The translations under genes were made by a program, and so were the position numbers. From JAWWPG01 sp038232255 (lineage in GTDB: Bacteria > Actinomycetota > Actinomycetes > Propionibacteriales > Nocardioidaceae): 34,611 nucleotides of DNA. A model generated the notes under the pieces. The model was given only the letters and a program-made list of their open reading frames with translations. It was not told the origin of the DNA and searched no databases. The stretch is from contig JBBSIF010000013.1 in assembly GCA_038232255.1 (NCBI GenBank), positions 1-34,611 of the forward strand. Reading direction: 5' to 3'. Positions 1-7,201 of the stretch are shown here, piece after piece. How positions within the stretch are numbered: the first letter of the stretch is position 1; every line of letters begins with the position of its first letter.

Positions 1-12
1 GGCTCCCTGCGC

Positions 13-981
13 TCAGGTCGCTGACGTCACTGGCGGCGCAGTCTTGAGCTCGTTGAGCCGGTGACGTGGGTCGTCGGCAGCGCCGTTCACTGGGGCGGGG
101 AACGGGTGGACGGTCACCCCCTGAGGGACATACTTCACAAGAGCACAGTTGCTTCGGACCAGCTCCTCCCCGAGCCGGTTGCCGGTACGACGGTCGATGA
201 CCGTACGCCAGATCTGGTTGGCCCGGAAGTACTCGCCGCCGAGGCGGTAGAAGCGCTCGTTCTGGCTGTACACCTTGTACGACGTCGTCTGCGCGTCGCT
301 CGCCCGGAGCTCGCCCTCCAGATACTTCGCGCCAACCGAGACCCGCAGCTGGAACGTGGACGCGGTATCGTTGCGGAACTGGAGATCGACGTAGTTGTAG
401 ACGATGCTGCATCCTGTGCCCCACGGCAGCACCCGGCCGTTGTCCGGGAACGGGTCGAACGAATGCTCCGAACGCTCCGTCACCGTGAGGCTGGAGTGCA
501 GCACCATCCAGTGAATGAGGTTTGCCAGCTGACAGAGGCCGCCGCCCACCCCCGGAACTGCCTCGCCGTTGGACAGCTTCATTCCGGACACGTAGCCCCG
601 CCGCCTCGTGCAGTTGCCGACGACCTTGTTGAACGAGAAGGTCTCGCCGGGCCGGACCAGGATTCCGTCGACCTTGGACGCTGCCAGGCGGAGGTTCGTC
701 ACCTTGTTGTGCTGCAGATACATCTCTGACTCGCCGAGCTGACGCAGCAGCAGCGACTTGTGCTCCTTGATCCGCACCTCAAGATCCTCGGTGGTGCGGC
801 TGGTTGTCGAGACTGCTCCACCGCGGATCCACGTCCACCGGCGCCGGAGCCGGTTCACTCCAACCGCCACTGGGAAGAGAGCAGGGTAACGCTCGGACAG
901 ACGCCTCTCGCGCGCGACGAGCCGATGCAGCTGCGCCTCCTCAGGCGCCCAGGGCGCTACCTCGTCAGTAAGACCCTTCAC
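13..981 (-). CDS. VanW family protein
   Basis: A 322-residue protein with the VanW core in its middle: a VRPGETFSFN segment, then GYVSGMKLSNGE, the GVGGGLCQLANL block and the SEHSFDPFPDNGR stretch. VanW is named after an accessory gene of VanB-type glycopeptide-resistance clusters, but its biochemical role is not established and homologs are common in Gram-positive genomes without such clusters. No vanH, vanA/B or vanX lies nearby, so resistance should not be inferred. I see no signal peptide or membrane segment; the N-terminal 55 residues are Arg-rich. The start is GTG at 981, with a GGAGGG motif about 9 nt upstream. The gene is separated by 93 nt from the CPBP protease gene on the same strand and could be transcribed alone or as the last gene of that string. 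Confidence 0.85.
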   Translation of the reverse strand: MKGLTDEVAPWAPEEAQLHRLVARERRLSERYPALFPVAVGVNRLRRRWTWIRGGAVSTTSRTTEDLEVRIKEHKSLLLRQLGESEMYLQHNKVTNLRLAASKVDGILVRPGETFSFNKVVGNCTRRRGYVSGMKLSNGEAVPGVGGGLCQLANLIHWMVLHSSLTVTERSEHSFDPFPDNGRVLPWGTGCSIVYNYVDLQFRNDTASTFQLRVSVGAKYLEGELRASDAQTTSYKVYSQNERFYRLGGEYFRANQIWRTVIDRRTGNRLGEELVRSNCALVKYVPQGVTVHPFPAPVNGAADDPRHRLNELKTAPPVTSAT

Positions 982-1026
982 GCTGCATCACCCTCCGCGG
1001 TGCCGGCCGAGCCGGTCCCCGTCCTG

Positions 1027-1067
1027 CACGGCTGAGACTGGTACGACGCCCGCTCGGCCCAGCCGTG
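1027..1067. terminator. Inverted repeat between CPBP and VanW genes
   Basis: CACGGCTG (1027-1034) and CAGCCGTG (1060-1067) form a perfect 8-bp inverted repeat with a 25-nt loop. It begins 7 nt beyond the stop of the minus-strand CPBP gene. There is no T tract, so it is a candidate stem-loop for a transcript end rather than a proven intrinsic terminator. Confidence 0.3.
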
Positions 1068-1074
1068 TCGCACC

Positions 1075-1962
1075 CTAGGAGGTCTCGGGTGGTGGCGGCG
1101 GCAGCCGCAGCCGGCGGGCCCGGGAGCGGATCCACGGCGCCGCGATACCGAGCATCACGGCATCGAGCGCCAGAGGTGCCCACGTCACGTCCGACGGGTC
1201 CACCGCTGTCGACAGCTCGTCGAGCAGCGCGGCGGGAATCAGCACGCTGACGTTCTTCACCGCATGCAGGGCGATGGACGCCTCCAGCCCGCCGGTGCTG
1301 GTGGCAAGCCAGGCGAAGACGACGCCGATGAGCCAGCGGTCGGCGAACAGCGGAGGGTCGAACTGGCCGTGAGCCGTCGCGAACACCGCGCCTGAGACCA
1401 CCCAGCAGATCGGCGCCCGCAGGCCAGTGGCACCGAGGCTCTGGAGCAGGTACCCGCGGAACAGGTACTCCTCACCGGCCGCCTGCAGCGGCGTGGTGAG
1501 CACCACGACGACGAGAAACCCGACGGTCTCACCGTCGACGGACGCCTGCGAGGAGGCGGTGATGCCGAGCAGGGTCAGTAGCAGCAGCACGCCCCACACC
1601 ACCGACGCGACGGTGACACATGTTCCCAGCCAGCCGCGACGAAGACCGCCCGCGACCGAGCCGAGCCATCTCGGATTGAGCCGGTAGACCGCCCAGGACA
1701 GGCCGGCGGCTAGCGGAATGCACAGCGCGAGGCCGAGGTTCGTTGCCAGCAGCAGGGATGGGCTGATCTTCGCGGTGTCCACGACGAGGTGCTGACCGAG
1801 CAGCCTCATCGCCCCGCTCACCGCGAGCAGCGCCGCCAGCGTCACCGCCAGGAAGCCGACGGCACCTGCGGCAACGCCGAGCACCAGTCGCCACCAGGCG
1901 CCCTGCAACGGCTCCGAGAGCCTGAGGTAGCTGCTGCTGTCGTACGGCGGGCGAGCGGCCAT
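1075..1962 (-). CDS. CPBP family intramembrane metalloprotease
   Basis: A 295-residue polytopic membrane protein (about seven to eight hydrophobic segments) with the CPBP (Abi/CAAX-like, Rce1-type) motifs: EEYLFR in the GEEYLFRGYLLQ helix, FATAHGQF (F-x3-H) in the next conserved helix, and HAVKN near the C-terminus. These Glu and His residues form the glutamate-intramembrane-protease active site in the family. In bacteria, members process membrane proteins or act in bacteriocin immunity; the substrate here is unknown. I chose the ATG at 1962 (MAARPPYDSS), just downstream of the gltX stop; an open frame continues upstream inside gltX but encodes only shadow sequence. Eight nt separate it from gltX, so the two are probably co-transcribed. 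Confidence 0.87.
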   Translation of the reverse strand: MAARPPYDSSSYLRLSEPLQGAWWRLVLGVAAGAVGFLAVTLAALLAVSGAMRLLGQHLVVDTAKISPSLLLATNLGLALCIPLAAGLSWAVYRLNPRWLGSVAGGLRRGWLGTCVTVASVVWGVLLLLTLLGITASSQASVDGETVGFLVVVVLTTPLQAAGEEYLFRGYLLQSLGATGLRAPICWVVSGAVFATAHGQFDPPLFADRWLIGVVFAWLATSTGGLEASIALHAVKNVSVLIPAALLDELSTAVDPSDVTWAPLALDAVMLGIAAPWIRSRARRLRLPPPPPETS

Positions 1963-1970
1963 CGGCGGCG

Positions 1971-3488
1971 TCAGGCAGGCGCCTGGGCGGCCCGGTCCAG
2001 CCTTCGCAGCGACCGCTCGCGCCCCAGCAGCTCCATGGACTCGAAGAGCGGCGGCGAGATGCGCCTGCCTGTGACGGCGACGCGCACCGGACCGAAGGCG
2101 TTCCTCGGCTTCAGGCCCATGTTCTCCACCAGCGCCGCCCGCAGCGCCGTCTCGATGCTCGCCGTGTCCCACGCCTCGAGGCCGTTGAGGGCGTCGTACG
2201 AAGCCCGGACGACGCTCCGCCCGTCACCGTCGAGGACCTTGGCCGCGTCGTCGGCACTGACCTCGAAGCTCTCGTCGGCAACGAGCAGGAACCTCAACAT
2301 GTCCGCCCCCTCTCCGAGCGTCGTGATGCGCTCGTGGATCAGCGGCGCCGCGGCGCGCACGACGGCCCGCTGCTCGTCGGTCGGTGACGAGCCGAGCAGC
2401 GTGGCGTCCTGGAGGTACTGCAGAAGGCGGTCGGCGAGCGCGTCGACCATGAGCAGCCTGATATGAGCGGCGTTGATCGCCTCACACTTCTTCATGTCGA
2501 AGCGAGCGGCGTTGGGATTGACCCGCTGGATGTCGAACGCGTCGATCATCTCGGCCATGCTGAAGACGTCGCGGTCGTCGGCGATACCCCAGCCGAGGAG
2601 CGCCAGGTAGTTCAACAGGCCCTCCGGTACGAAGCCCCGCTCGATGTAGTCCGTGAGCCCGGAGCCCTTGTCCCGCTTGGAAAAGCGCTTGTTCCCCTCG
2701 TTCATCACCATCGGCAGGTGGCCGAAGCGCGGCGCCCTCTTGGCCATCCCGAGCTCGATGAGCGCGCTGTACAAGGCGATCTGACGCGGCGTCGAGGACA
2801 GCAGATCCTCGCCACGCAGCACGTGGGTGATCTCCATGGCGGCGTCGTCCACCGGGTTCACCAGCGTGTAGAGCGGATGCCCGTTCGCCCGTACCAGCAC
2901 GTAGTCAGGCACGTGCTCCGGCAGGAACGTGATCCGACCACGCACGAGGTCGTCGAAGACGATCGGCGAGTCCGGCATCCGCATCCGGAGCACTGGACGT
3001 CGACCCTCGGCGAGAAAGGCAGCCGTCTGCTGTCTGGTCAGGACCCGGCAATGACCGTCGTACCCGGAGCTTCGACCCTCCTTGCGCGCCACCTCTCGAC
3101 GCTCGTCCAGCTCGGCTTGGGAGCAGTAGCAGTCATAGGCTCGGCCACTCTCGCGCAGCAGCTGAGCCACCGCCGTGTAACGGTCGGCGCGCTCCGACTG
3201 CAGGTACGGCGCGAAGGGACCGCCGACCACGGGGCCCTCGTCGTAGTCGATGCCGAGCCAGCGCAGCGAGGCGAGGACCGACTCGAGACCTGCCTCGGTG
3301 TTCCGGGCGACGTCGGTGTCCTCGATGCGCAGCACCAGCGTGCCGCCGTAGTGCCGGGCGAAGGCCCAATTGAACAGCGCCGTGCGTACGTTGCCGATGT
3401 GCAGGGAGCCCGTGGGCGACGGGGCGAAGCGCAGCCGCACCTGGTGAGGCTGGAGCTCGCCGAGGACGTCCGCATCGGGGTCAGTCAC
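1971..3488 (-). CDS. gltX: Glutamate--tRNA ligase
   Basis: Class I aminoacyl-tRNA synthetase that charges tRNA(Glu) with glutamate in the cytoplasm. The HIGH-type motif appears as SPTGSLHIGN about 25 residues in, and the KMSKS-type loop as KRFSKRDKGS about halfway along. The 505-residue length suits a bacterial GltX, with an anticodon-binding region in the C-terminal third. The start is GTG at 3488, overlapping the 3' end of the fumarylacetoacetate-hydrolase-family gene by 8 nt, so translation is probably coupled. With GatCAB also in this window, a non-discriminating GltX that makes Glu-tRNA(Gln) is plausible, but that is inferred from the presence of GatCAB and not from GltX residues. The FAH-gltX order is common in actinobacteria. 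Confidence 0.95.
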   Translation of the reverse strand: MTDPDADVLGELQPHQVRLRFAPSPTGSLHIGNVRTALFNWAFARHYGGTLVLRIEDTDVARNTEAGLESVLASLRWLGIDYDEGPVVGGPFAPYLQSERADRYTAVAQLLRESGRAYDCYCSQAELDERREVARKEGRSSGYDGHCRVLTRQQTAAFLAEGRRPVLRMRMPDSPIVFDDLVRGRITFLPEHVPDYVLVRANGHPLYTLVNPVDDAAMEITHVLRGEDLLSSTPRQIALYSALIELGMAKRAPRFGHLPMVMNEGNKRFSKRDKGSGLTDYIERGFVPEGLLNYLALLGWGIADDRDVFSMAEMIDAFDIQRVNPNAARFDMKKCEAINAAHIRLLMVDALADRLLQYLQDATLLGSSPTDEQRAVVRAAAPLIHERITTLGEGADMLRFLLVADESFEVSADDAAKVLDGDGRSVVRASYDALNGLEAWDTASIETALRAALVENMGLKPRNAFGPVRVAVTGRRISPPLFESMELLGRERSLRRLDRAAQAPA

Positions 3489-4260
3489 GCGCCACCACCC
3501 TGTTCGTGAGAGTGCCGATGCCCTGGACGGTGACGGAGACGTCGTCTCCCGGCCGCATGGGCCCGACGCCCGCAGGGGTTCCGGTGAGGATCACGTCGCC
3601 GGGCAGCAGGGTCATGAACGACGTGATGTAGGCGACCACCGCCGGCACGTCGAAGATCATGGCGCTCGTGCGACCCAGCTGCTTCACGTCGCCGTTGAGC
3701 TCGGTTCGGACCTCGAGGTCGGAAGGGTCGAGCTGCGTCTCGATCCACGGGCCGAGTGGGCAGAAGGTGTCGAAGCCCTTCGCCCGCGTCCACTGCCCGT
3801 CGCGGGCCTGGAGGTCGCGGGCCGTCACGTCGTTGCCGACCGTGTAGCCGTGGACGACGTCAGCGACCCGCGACACCGGGACGTCGCGGCAGATGCGGCC
3901 GATGACGACCGCCAGCTCGCCCTCGTAGTGGACGTCGGAGCTCTGCGCCGGGTAAACGACGGGCTCGAGAGGGCCGACGACCGAGGTGTTCGGCTTGAGG
4001 AAGATCAGCGGCTCGGCCGGCACATCGCTGCCCAGCTCGGCAGCGTGGTCGGCGTAGTTGCGGCCCACGCACACCACCTTGCTCCGCGGGATGACCGGGG
4101 CTAGCAGCCGCACGTCGGAAAGCGGGAACTGCTCACCTGTCAGCTCGATCCCGGAGTAGAGGGGGTCGCCGACGACAGCGGCGACGACCTCGTTGCCGTC
4201 CGCTCCTGCGACCACGCCGAACCGCGGGTCCTCGTCCGTCGTGAACCGCGCGATCCTCAC
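3481..4260 (-). CDS. Fumarylacetoacetate hydrolase family protein
   Basis: A 259-residue enzyme of the FAH superfamily, which cleaves or hydrates C-C bonds in 2-oxo or acylpyruvate-type compounds using a divalent metal. The diagnostic blocks are VCVGRNYADHAAE, FLKPNTSVVGP, YEGELAVVIG (the metal-binding E-x-E), GNDVTARDLQ with its Asp ligand, and the C-terminal LTGTPAGVGPM turn. Activities known in this branch include acylpyruvase, oxaloacetate decarboxylase and 2-hydroxyhepta-2,4-diene-1,7-dioate isomerase; the sequence does not decide between them. The start is GTG at 4260, six nt after a TAAGGT hexamer and with no ribosome-binding site next to it, consistent with a leaderless transcript. 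The gene overlaps gltX by 8 nt and probably leads a FAH-gltX-CPBP operon. Confidence 0.9.
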   Translation of the reverse strand: MRIARFTTDEDPRFGVVAGADGNEVVAAVVGDPLYSGIELTGEQFPLSDVRLLAPVIPRSKVVCVGRNYADHAAELGSDVPAEPLIFLKPNTSVVGPLEPVVYPAQSSDVHYEGELAVVIGRICRDVPVSRVADVVHGYTVGNDVTARDLQARDGQWTRAKGFDTFCPLGPWIETQLDPSDLEVRTELNGDVKQLGRTSAMIFDVPAVVAYITSFMTLLPGDVILTGTPAGVGPMRPGDDVSVTVQGIGTLTNRVVARD

Positions 4261-4266
4261 GGCGGA

Positions 4267-4272
4267 ACCTTA
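4267..4272 (-). promoter_or_regulatory. Probable -10 element of the FAH-gltX operon
   Basis: On the minus strand TAAGGT is followed by six nt and then the GTG start, the spacing expected if transcription begins at the start codon. No convincing -35 hexamer is visible. Confidence 0.45.
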
Positions 4273-4320
4273 CCCACCTCCCGGAGCGCGCGGAGTCGAC
4301 CAGCGGCTGGCGGAGAGCGC

Positions 4321-5730
4321 TCAGCGGCCGGAGAACGGGGCGTACGTCGTGCCGGCCACCTGCTGGGCAGCGGCCAAGCCGCACGCGATGGCCAGCAGCA
4401 GCACGAGCACGACCGTCAGCGCCAGTCCCGAGCGGGGCAGCCGCGCCGCGACCAGGTCGGCGCCGCGCCGAACGTCGCGGGTCAGGGGCCCCCACCAGCT
4501 CAATGACGCGGCGGCCAGGCCGGCGCCGAGAAGGGCCGCCCGCTCCACGCCGGACGGACCGAACCGGGCGAGCAGCACGAAGCCACCCGCGCCGACCAGC
4601 ACGCAGATCGCACTGACCAGGCTCGCGACCATCCGCCGGACGGCGAACCACGGCAGGGCCAGGACCGTCATCGCCGGATCCCGCCGTCGCGGCCCGCGGG
4701 ACGCCTGCCGGCTGCGCGCCGTGGCACCGGCGAGGGCCAGGGTGCGAAGCGCCCAGCCGAGCGCCACCGCCACCGCGAAGGTCCCCACCGGCGCGGCGAC
4801 GGTGCCGGCAACGAGCACGCTCACGGCACAGAGCCAGCACGCGGCTCGGCGGAGCCGGCCAGGCTCGGCAGCCGGCCCGCGCGCCACCGACGGGCCAGGG
4901 AGCGACCTCGTCGCGCCTGCTCCTCCTGGGCCGGTGGCGCCGAGCCATTCGACGACCTGGCCGGCGGTCGGCCGGTTCGCCGGGTCCAGCCTCAGTGCCG
5001 CGGTCAGCACCGGGACCAGCTCGCCCGGCACCCCGGTCAGATCGCACTCGCCTCGTCGCGCCCGGTCCATGACGGCCATGGGCGGTCCGCTGCCGTAGGG
5101 ACCGCTGCCGGTGGCGGCGTAGACGACCGTCGCTGCCCAGGCGTGCACGTCGGCGGCGGGAGAGGGCGCGTCGCCGTACAGGACCTCCGGTGCGAGGTAT
5201 CCCGGCGTGCCGAGCAGCCAACCGGTCTGCGTCAGCGTCATGTCGTCGGACAGCTGCGCCAGTCCGAAGTCGATCAGGACCGGGTCGCCGTCCTGCAGCA
5301 GGACGTTCGACGGCTTGACGTCTCGGTGCAGCACGTCCGCCCCGTGGACCACCACCAGTGCCTCGGCAAGGCCCCTGGCCAGACGCAGCAGTTCCGCGCG
5401 CTGGAGGGGCCCGCGGCTGTCGACGACCTCGCGCAACGACGGCCCCGGCACATAGCGGGTGACCACGTACGGCGTCTCACCCCACGGGTCCGCGTCGTAC
5501 ACCTCGGCGATGCGGGGCGAACGCACCCGGCGCAGTGAGGTCACCTCGCGGGCGAGTCTCGCGCGGCCGTTGGCGTCGCCGACGACGTGCGGGCGCAACA
5601 CCTTGACCGCGACCCGGCCGCCCTGTGGACCCTCGGCGACGTACACGACACCCATGCCGCCCTCGCCAACCTGTGCTCGGAGGCGGTAGGGCCCGACGGT
5701 GCGCGTCGAGGAGGCAGCGGGAGTGGTCAC
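4321..5730 (-). CDS. Membrane serine/threonine protein kinase
   Basis: A 469-residue protein with a complete Hanks-type kinase domain at about residues 15-265: glycine loop GEGGMGVV (22-29), catalytic Lys43 in AVKVL, HRDVKPSN with the catalytic Asp at 137, DFG at 154-156, and the TPGYLAPE activation-segment end. All core catalytic residues are present, so it should be active. After a Gly/Pro/Arg-rich linker come about five hydrophobic segments (roughly 300-460). Unlike PknB there is no PASTA or other extracellular sensor, and only about 15 residues follow the last segment. The start is GTG at 5730, seven nt downstream of the ilvE stop, so it probably shares the ilvE transcript. The substrate is unknown. 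Confidence 0.9.
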   Translation of the reverse strand: MTTPAASSTRTVGPYRLRAQVGEGGMGVVYVAEGPQGGRVAVKVLRPHVVGDANGRARLAREVTSLRRVRSPRIAEVYDADPWGETPYVVTRYVPGPSLREVVDSRGPLQRAELLRLARGLAEALVVVHGADVLHRDVKPSNVLLQDGDPVLIDFGLAQLSDDMTLTQTGWLLGTPGYLAPEVLYGDAPSPAADVHAWAATVVYAATGSGPYGSGPPMAVMDRARRGECDLTGVPGELVPVLTAALRLDPANRPTAGQVVEWLGATGPGGAGATRSLPGPSVARGPAAEPGRLRRAACWLCAVSVLVAGTVAAPVGTFAVAVALGWALRTLALAGATARSRQASRGPRRRDPAMTVLALPWFAVRRMVASLVSAICVLVGAGGFVLLARFGPSGVERAALLGAGLAAASLSWWGPLTRDVRRGADLVAARLPRSGLALTVVLVLLLAIACGLAAAQQVAGTTYAPFSGR

Positions 5731-5737
5731 GCCCGGC

Positions 5738-6826
5738 CTAGCGAACCTGGTGGAGCCAGCCGTGGGAGTCCGCTGCTCGTCCGTACTGGATGTCGAGCAG
5801 CATCGACCGCAGCCGCATCGTCACGGCCCCGGTGGGCATCGGGCTCGGCGCCTCGCCACCGTTCCACCTGAGGGCGGCGACGGGAGTCACGACGGCGGCT
5901 GTCCCGCAAGCGAACACCTCGGTGATGTCCCCCGTCTCGACGCCCTTGCGCCACTCGTCGACACTGACGCGGCGCTCCTCGACGTCGAGGCCGATGTCGG
6001 CGGCCAGCTCGAGCAACGACGCCCGCGTGACACCCTCGAGGATCGAGCCGTTGAGCTCCGGGGTGACGAGCGATCCGTCGGCGTACACGAAGAAGAGGTT
6101 CATCCCTCCCAGCTCCTCGAGCATCGAGCGCTCGGTCGCATCGAGGAACACGACCTGCTCGCACCCGTGGGCAGCTGCCTCCTGCTGGGCGAGCAGGCTG
6201 GCCGCGTAGTTGCCGCCGCACTTGGCGGCCCCGGTGCCTCCCGGAGCCGCCCGGGTCAGCTCCTGGCTGAGCCAGATCCTCACAGGGCTGACGCCGCCGC
6301 TGAAGTAGGCGCCGGCGGGCGACGCGATGATCGCGAACGTCACTTCGCTCGCGGCCCGCACGCCGAGGAACGCCTCGGAGGCGAACATGAACGGCCGGAG
6401 GTAGAGCGACCGCTCGCCGCCGGCGGGGACCCAGTCGAGATCGGTCCGCACGAGGGCCTCGACGGCGGCCACGAAGTCCGCCTCCGGTACGGCGGGAAGC
6501 GCGAGGCGCTCGGCGGAGTGCACGAACCGGGCGGCGTTCACCTCAGGACGGAACAGCCAGACGGACCCGTCGTCGTGCCGGTAGGCCTTCAGTCCCTCGA
6601 AAATCTCCTGGGCGTAGTGCAGCACCGCAGTCGCCGGGTCGAGGCTGAACGGCCCGTACGGCTTGACCTTCGCGTCGTGCCAGCCGGTTCCTGAATGCCA
6701 CGTCGCGACGAGCATGTGGTCGGTGAAGTGTGCGCCGAAGCCAGGGTTCGCCAGGATGTCCGCCCGGCGGCCGACATCCGTCGGTGCTGACGTCGGGTCG
6801 ATGGCAATGTCAGCCGGCCACGTCAT
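5738..6826 (-). CDS. ilvE: Branched-chain amino acid aminotransferase
   Basis: PLP-dependent fold-type IV aminotransferase that catalyses the last step of valine, leucine and isoleucine synthesis and the first step of their breakdown, using glutamate/2-oxoglutarate. Supporting blocks are LHYAQEIFEGLKAYR, LFRPEVNAARF, YLRPFMFASE, the PLP-lysine segment GAAKCGGNYAASL, FLDATERSMLEELGGMN and the phosphate-binding GITEVFACGTAA-like stretch. I placed the start at ATG 6826 (MTWPADIA; 362 residues, normal for the family); an open frame extends further upstream but is Arg-rich and unlike the family. TACCGT ends six nt before the ATG, suggesting a leaderless transcript. The usual leuB neighbour is absent and serA lies about 4.5 kb away, beyond an inserted plus-strand block. 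Confidence 0.95.
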   Translation of the reverse strand: MTWPADIAIDPTSAPTDVGRRADILANPGFGAHFTDHMLVATWHSGTGWHDAKVKPYGPFSLDPATAVLHYAQEIFEGLKAYRHDDGSVWLFRPEVNAARFVHSAERLALPAVPEADFVAAVEALVRTDLDWVPAGGERSLYLRPFMFASEAFLGVRAASEVTFAIIASPAGAYFSGGVSPVRIWLSQELTRAAPGGTGAAKCGGNYAASLLAQQEAAAHGCEQVVFLDATERSMLEELGGMNLFFVYADGSLVTPELNGSILEGVTRASLLELAADIGLDVEERRVSVDEWRKGVETGDITEVFACGTAAVVTPVAALRWNGGEAPSPMPTGAVTMRLRSMLLDIQYGRAADSHGWLHQVR

Positions 6827-6832
6827 ACGAGC

Positions 6833-6838
6833 ACGGTA
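6833..6838 (-). promoter_or_regulatory. Probable -10 element of ilvE
   Basis: TACCGT on the minus strand is followed by six nt and the ilvE ATG, the same layout as upstream of the FAH and MetE-like genes. No ribosome-binding site is present. Confidence 0.4.
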
Positions 6839-6880
6839 GCCCACCGAGCGATCTCGTTCACGCCCCGCGGAGCGCGTCCG

Positions 6881-7021
6881 GTGCCGCGATCGAACAGCGT
6901 GATCCATGACGTCGACGAGCAGGAGAAGGAGCTTCACGAGAACACCGCCTTGACGCGGGAGATCCATGCGCTCGTGCAGCGCCTGCAGGCCGAGGCCACG
7001 GGGGCAGCGGGCGTTGAGTGA
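6881..7021 (+). CDS. Short charged helical ORF, possibly a gene remnant
   Basis: This frame gives a 46-residue peptide from a GTG at 6881 (an alternative GTG is at 6899). The C-terminal part is strongly helical and charged (DEQEKELHENTALTREIHAL, then VQRLQAEA). It looks like the soluble C-terminal tail of a larger membrane protein rather than random shadow sequence, because heptad-like hydrophobic spacing is present. There is no membrane part upstream, since that DNA is the ilvE 5' end on the other strand. It could be a decayed 3' end of a displaced gene or a small real protein. I do not recognise the family with confidence. Confidence 0.25.
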   Translation: MPRSNSVIHDVDEQEKELHENTALTREIHALVQRLQAEATGAAGVE

Positions 7022-7088
7022 GTCGCTCGACGGTCACCAGACGTTCACGTGTTGTTTCTTTCGCCGTCACAGGGGAACATTGCAGGCA

Positions 7089-7132
7089 GCCTGGCACTCC
7101 ACCGTTGCGCCAGAACTTCACACGTGCCAGGC
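7089..7132. promoter_or_regulatory. Inverted repeat upstream of the polyol dehydrogenase
   Basis: GCCTGGCAC (7089-7097) and GTGCCAGGC (7124-7132) form a perfect 9-bp inverted repeat with a 26-nt spacer, ending about 70 nt before the polyol dehydrogenase start. It could be a two-half-site operator or a leader stem-loop. Confidence 0.4.
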
Positions 7133-7201
7133 GTCGTCGCGGACTCTCTCGACTTTGCCGCCTGGCCTCGACCAGGAGACCGCTTCAAAGGGGGGTCCGT
7201 G

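Larger units (their letters stand above)
6827..7201. other. Divergent intergenic region between ilvE and the polyol dehydrogenase
   Basis: This 375-nt region separates divergent genes. It holds the ilvE promoter on the left, a short plus-strand open frame (6881-7021), a 9-bp inverted repeat (7089-7132) and an AAGGGGGG ribosome-binding site just before the polyol dehydrogenase. The part around 7030-7075 is locally T-rich for this genome (gttgtttctttcg) and may hold the plus-strand promoter; I could not fix the hexamers. Confidence 0.5.

Noticed and set aside
13..981. Vancomycin resistance determinant
   Set aside because: VanW-type proteins are widespread without resistance, and no vanHAX, vanR or vanS lies in the window.
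1971..3488. HIGN instead of HIGH in GltX as an anomaly
   Set aside because: The last position of this motif varies in glutamyl-tRNA synthetases, so it is not unusual.
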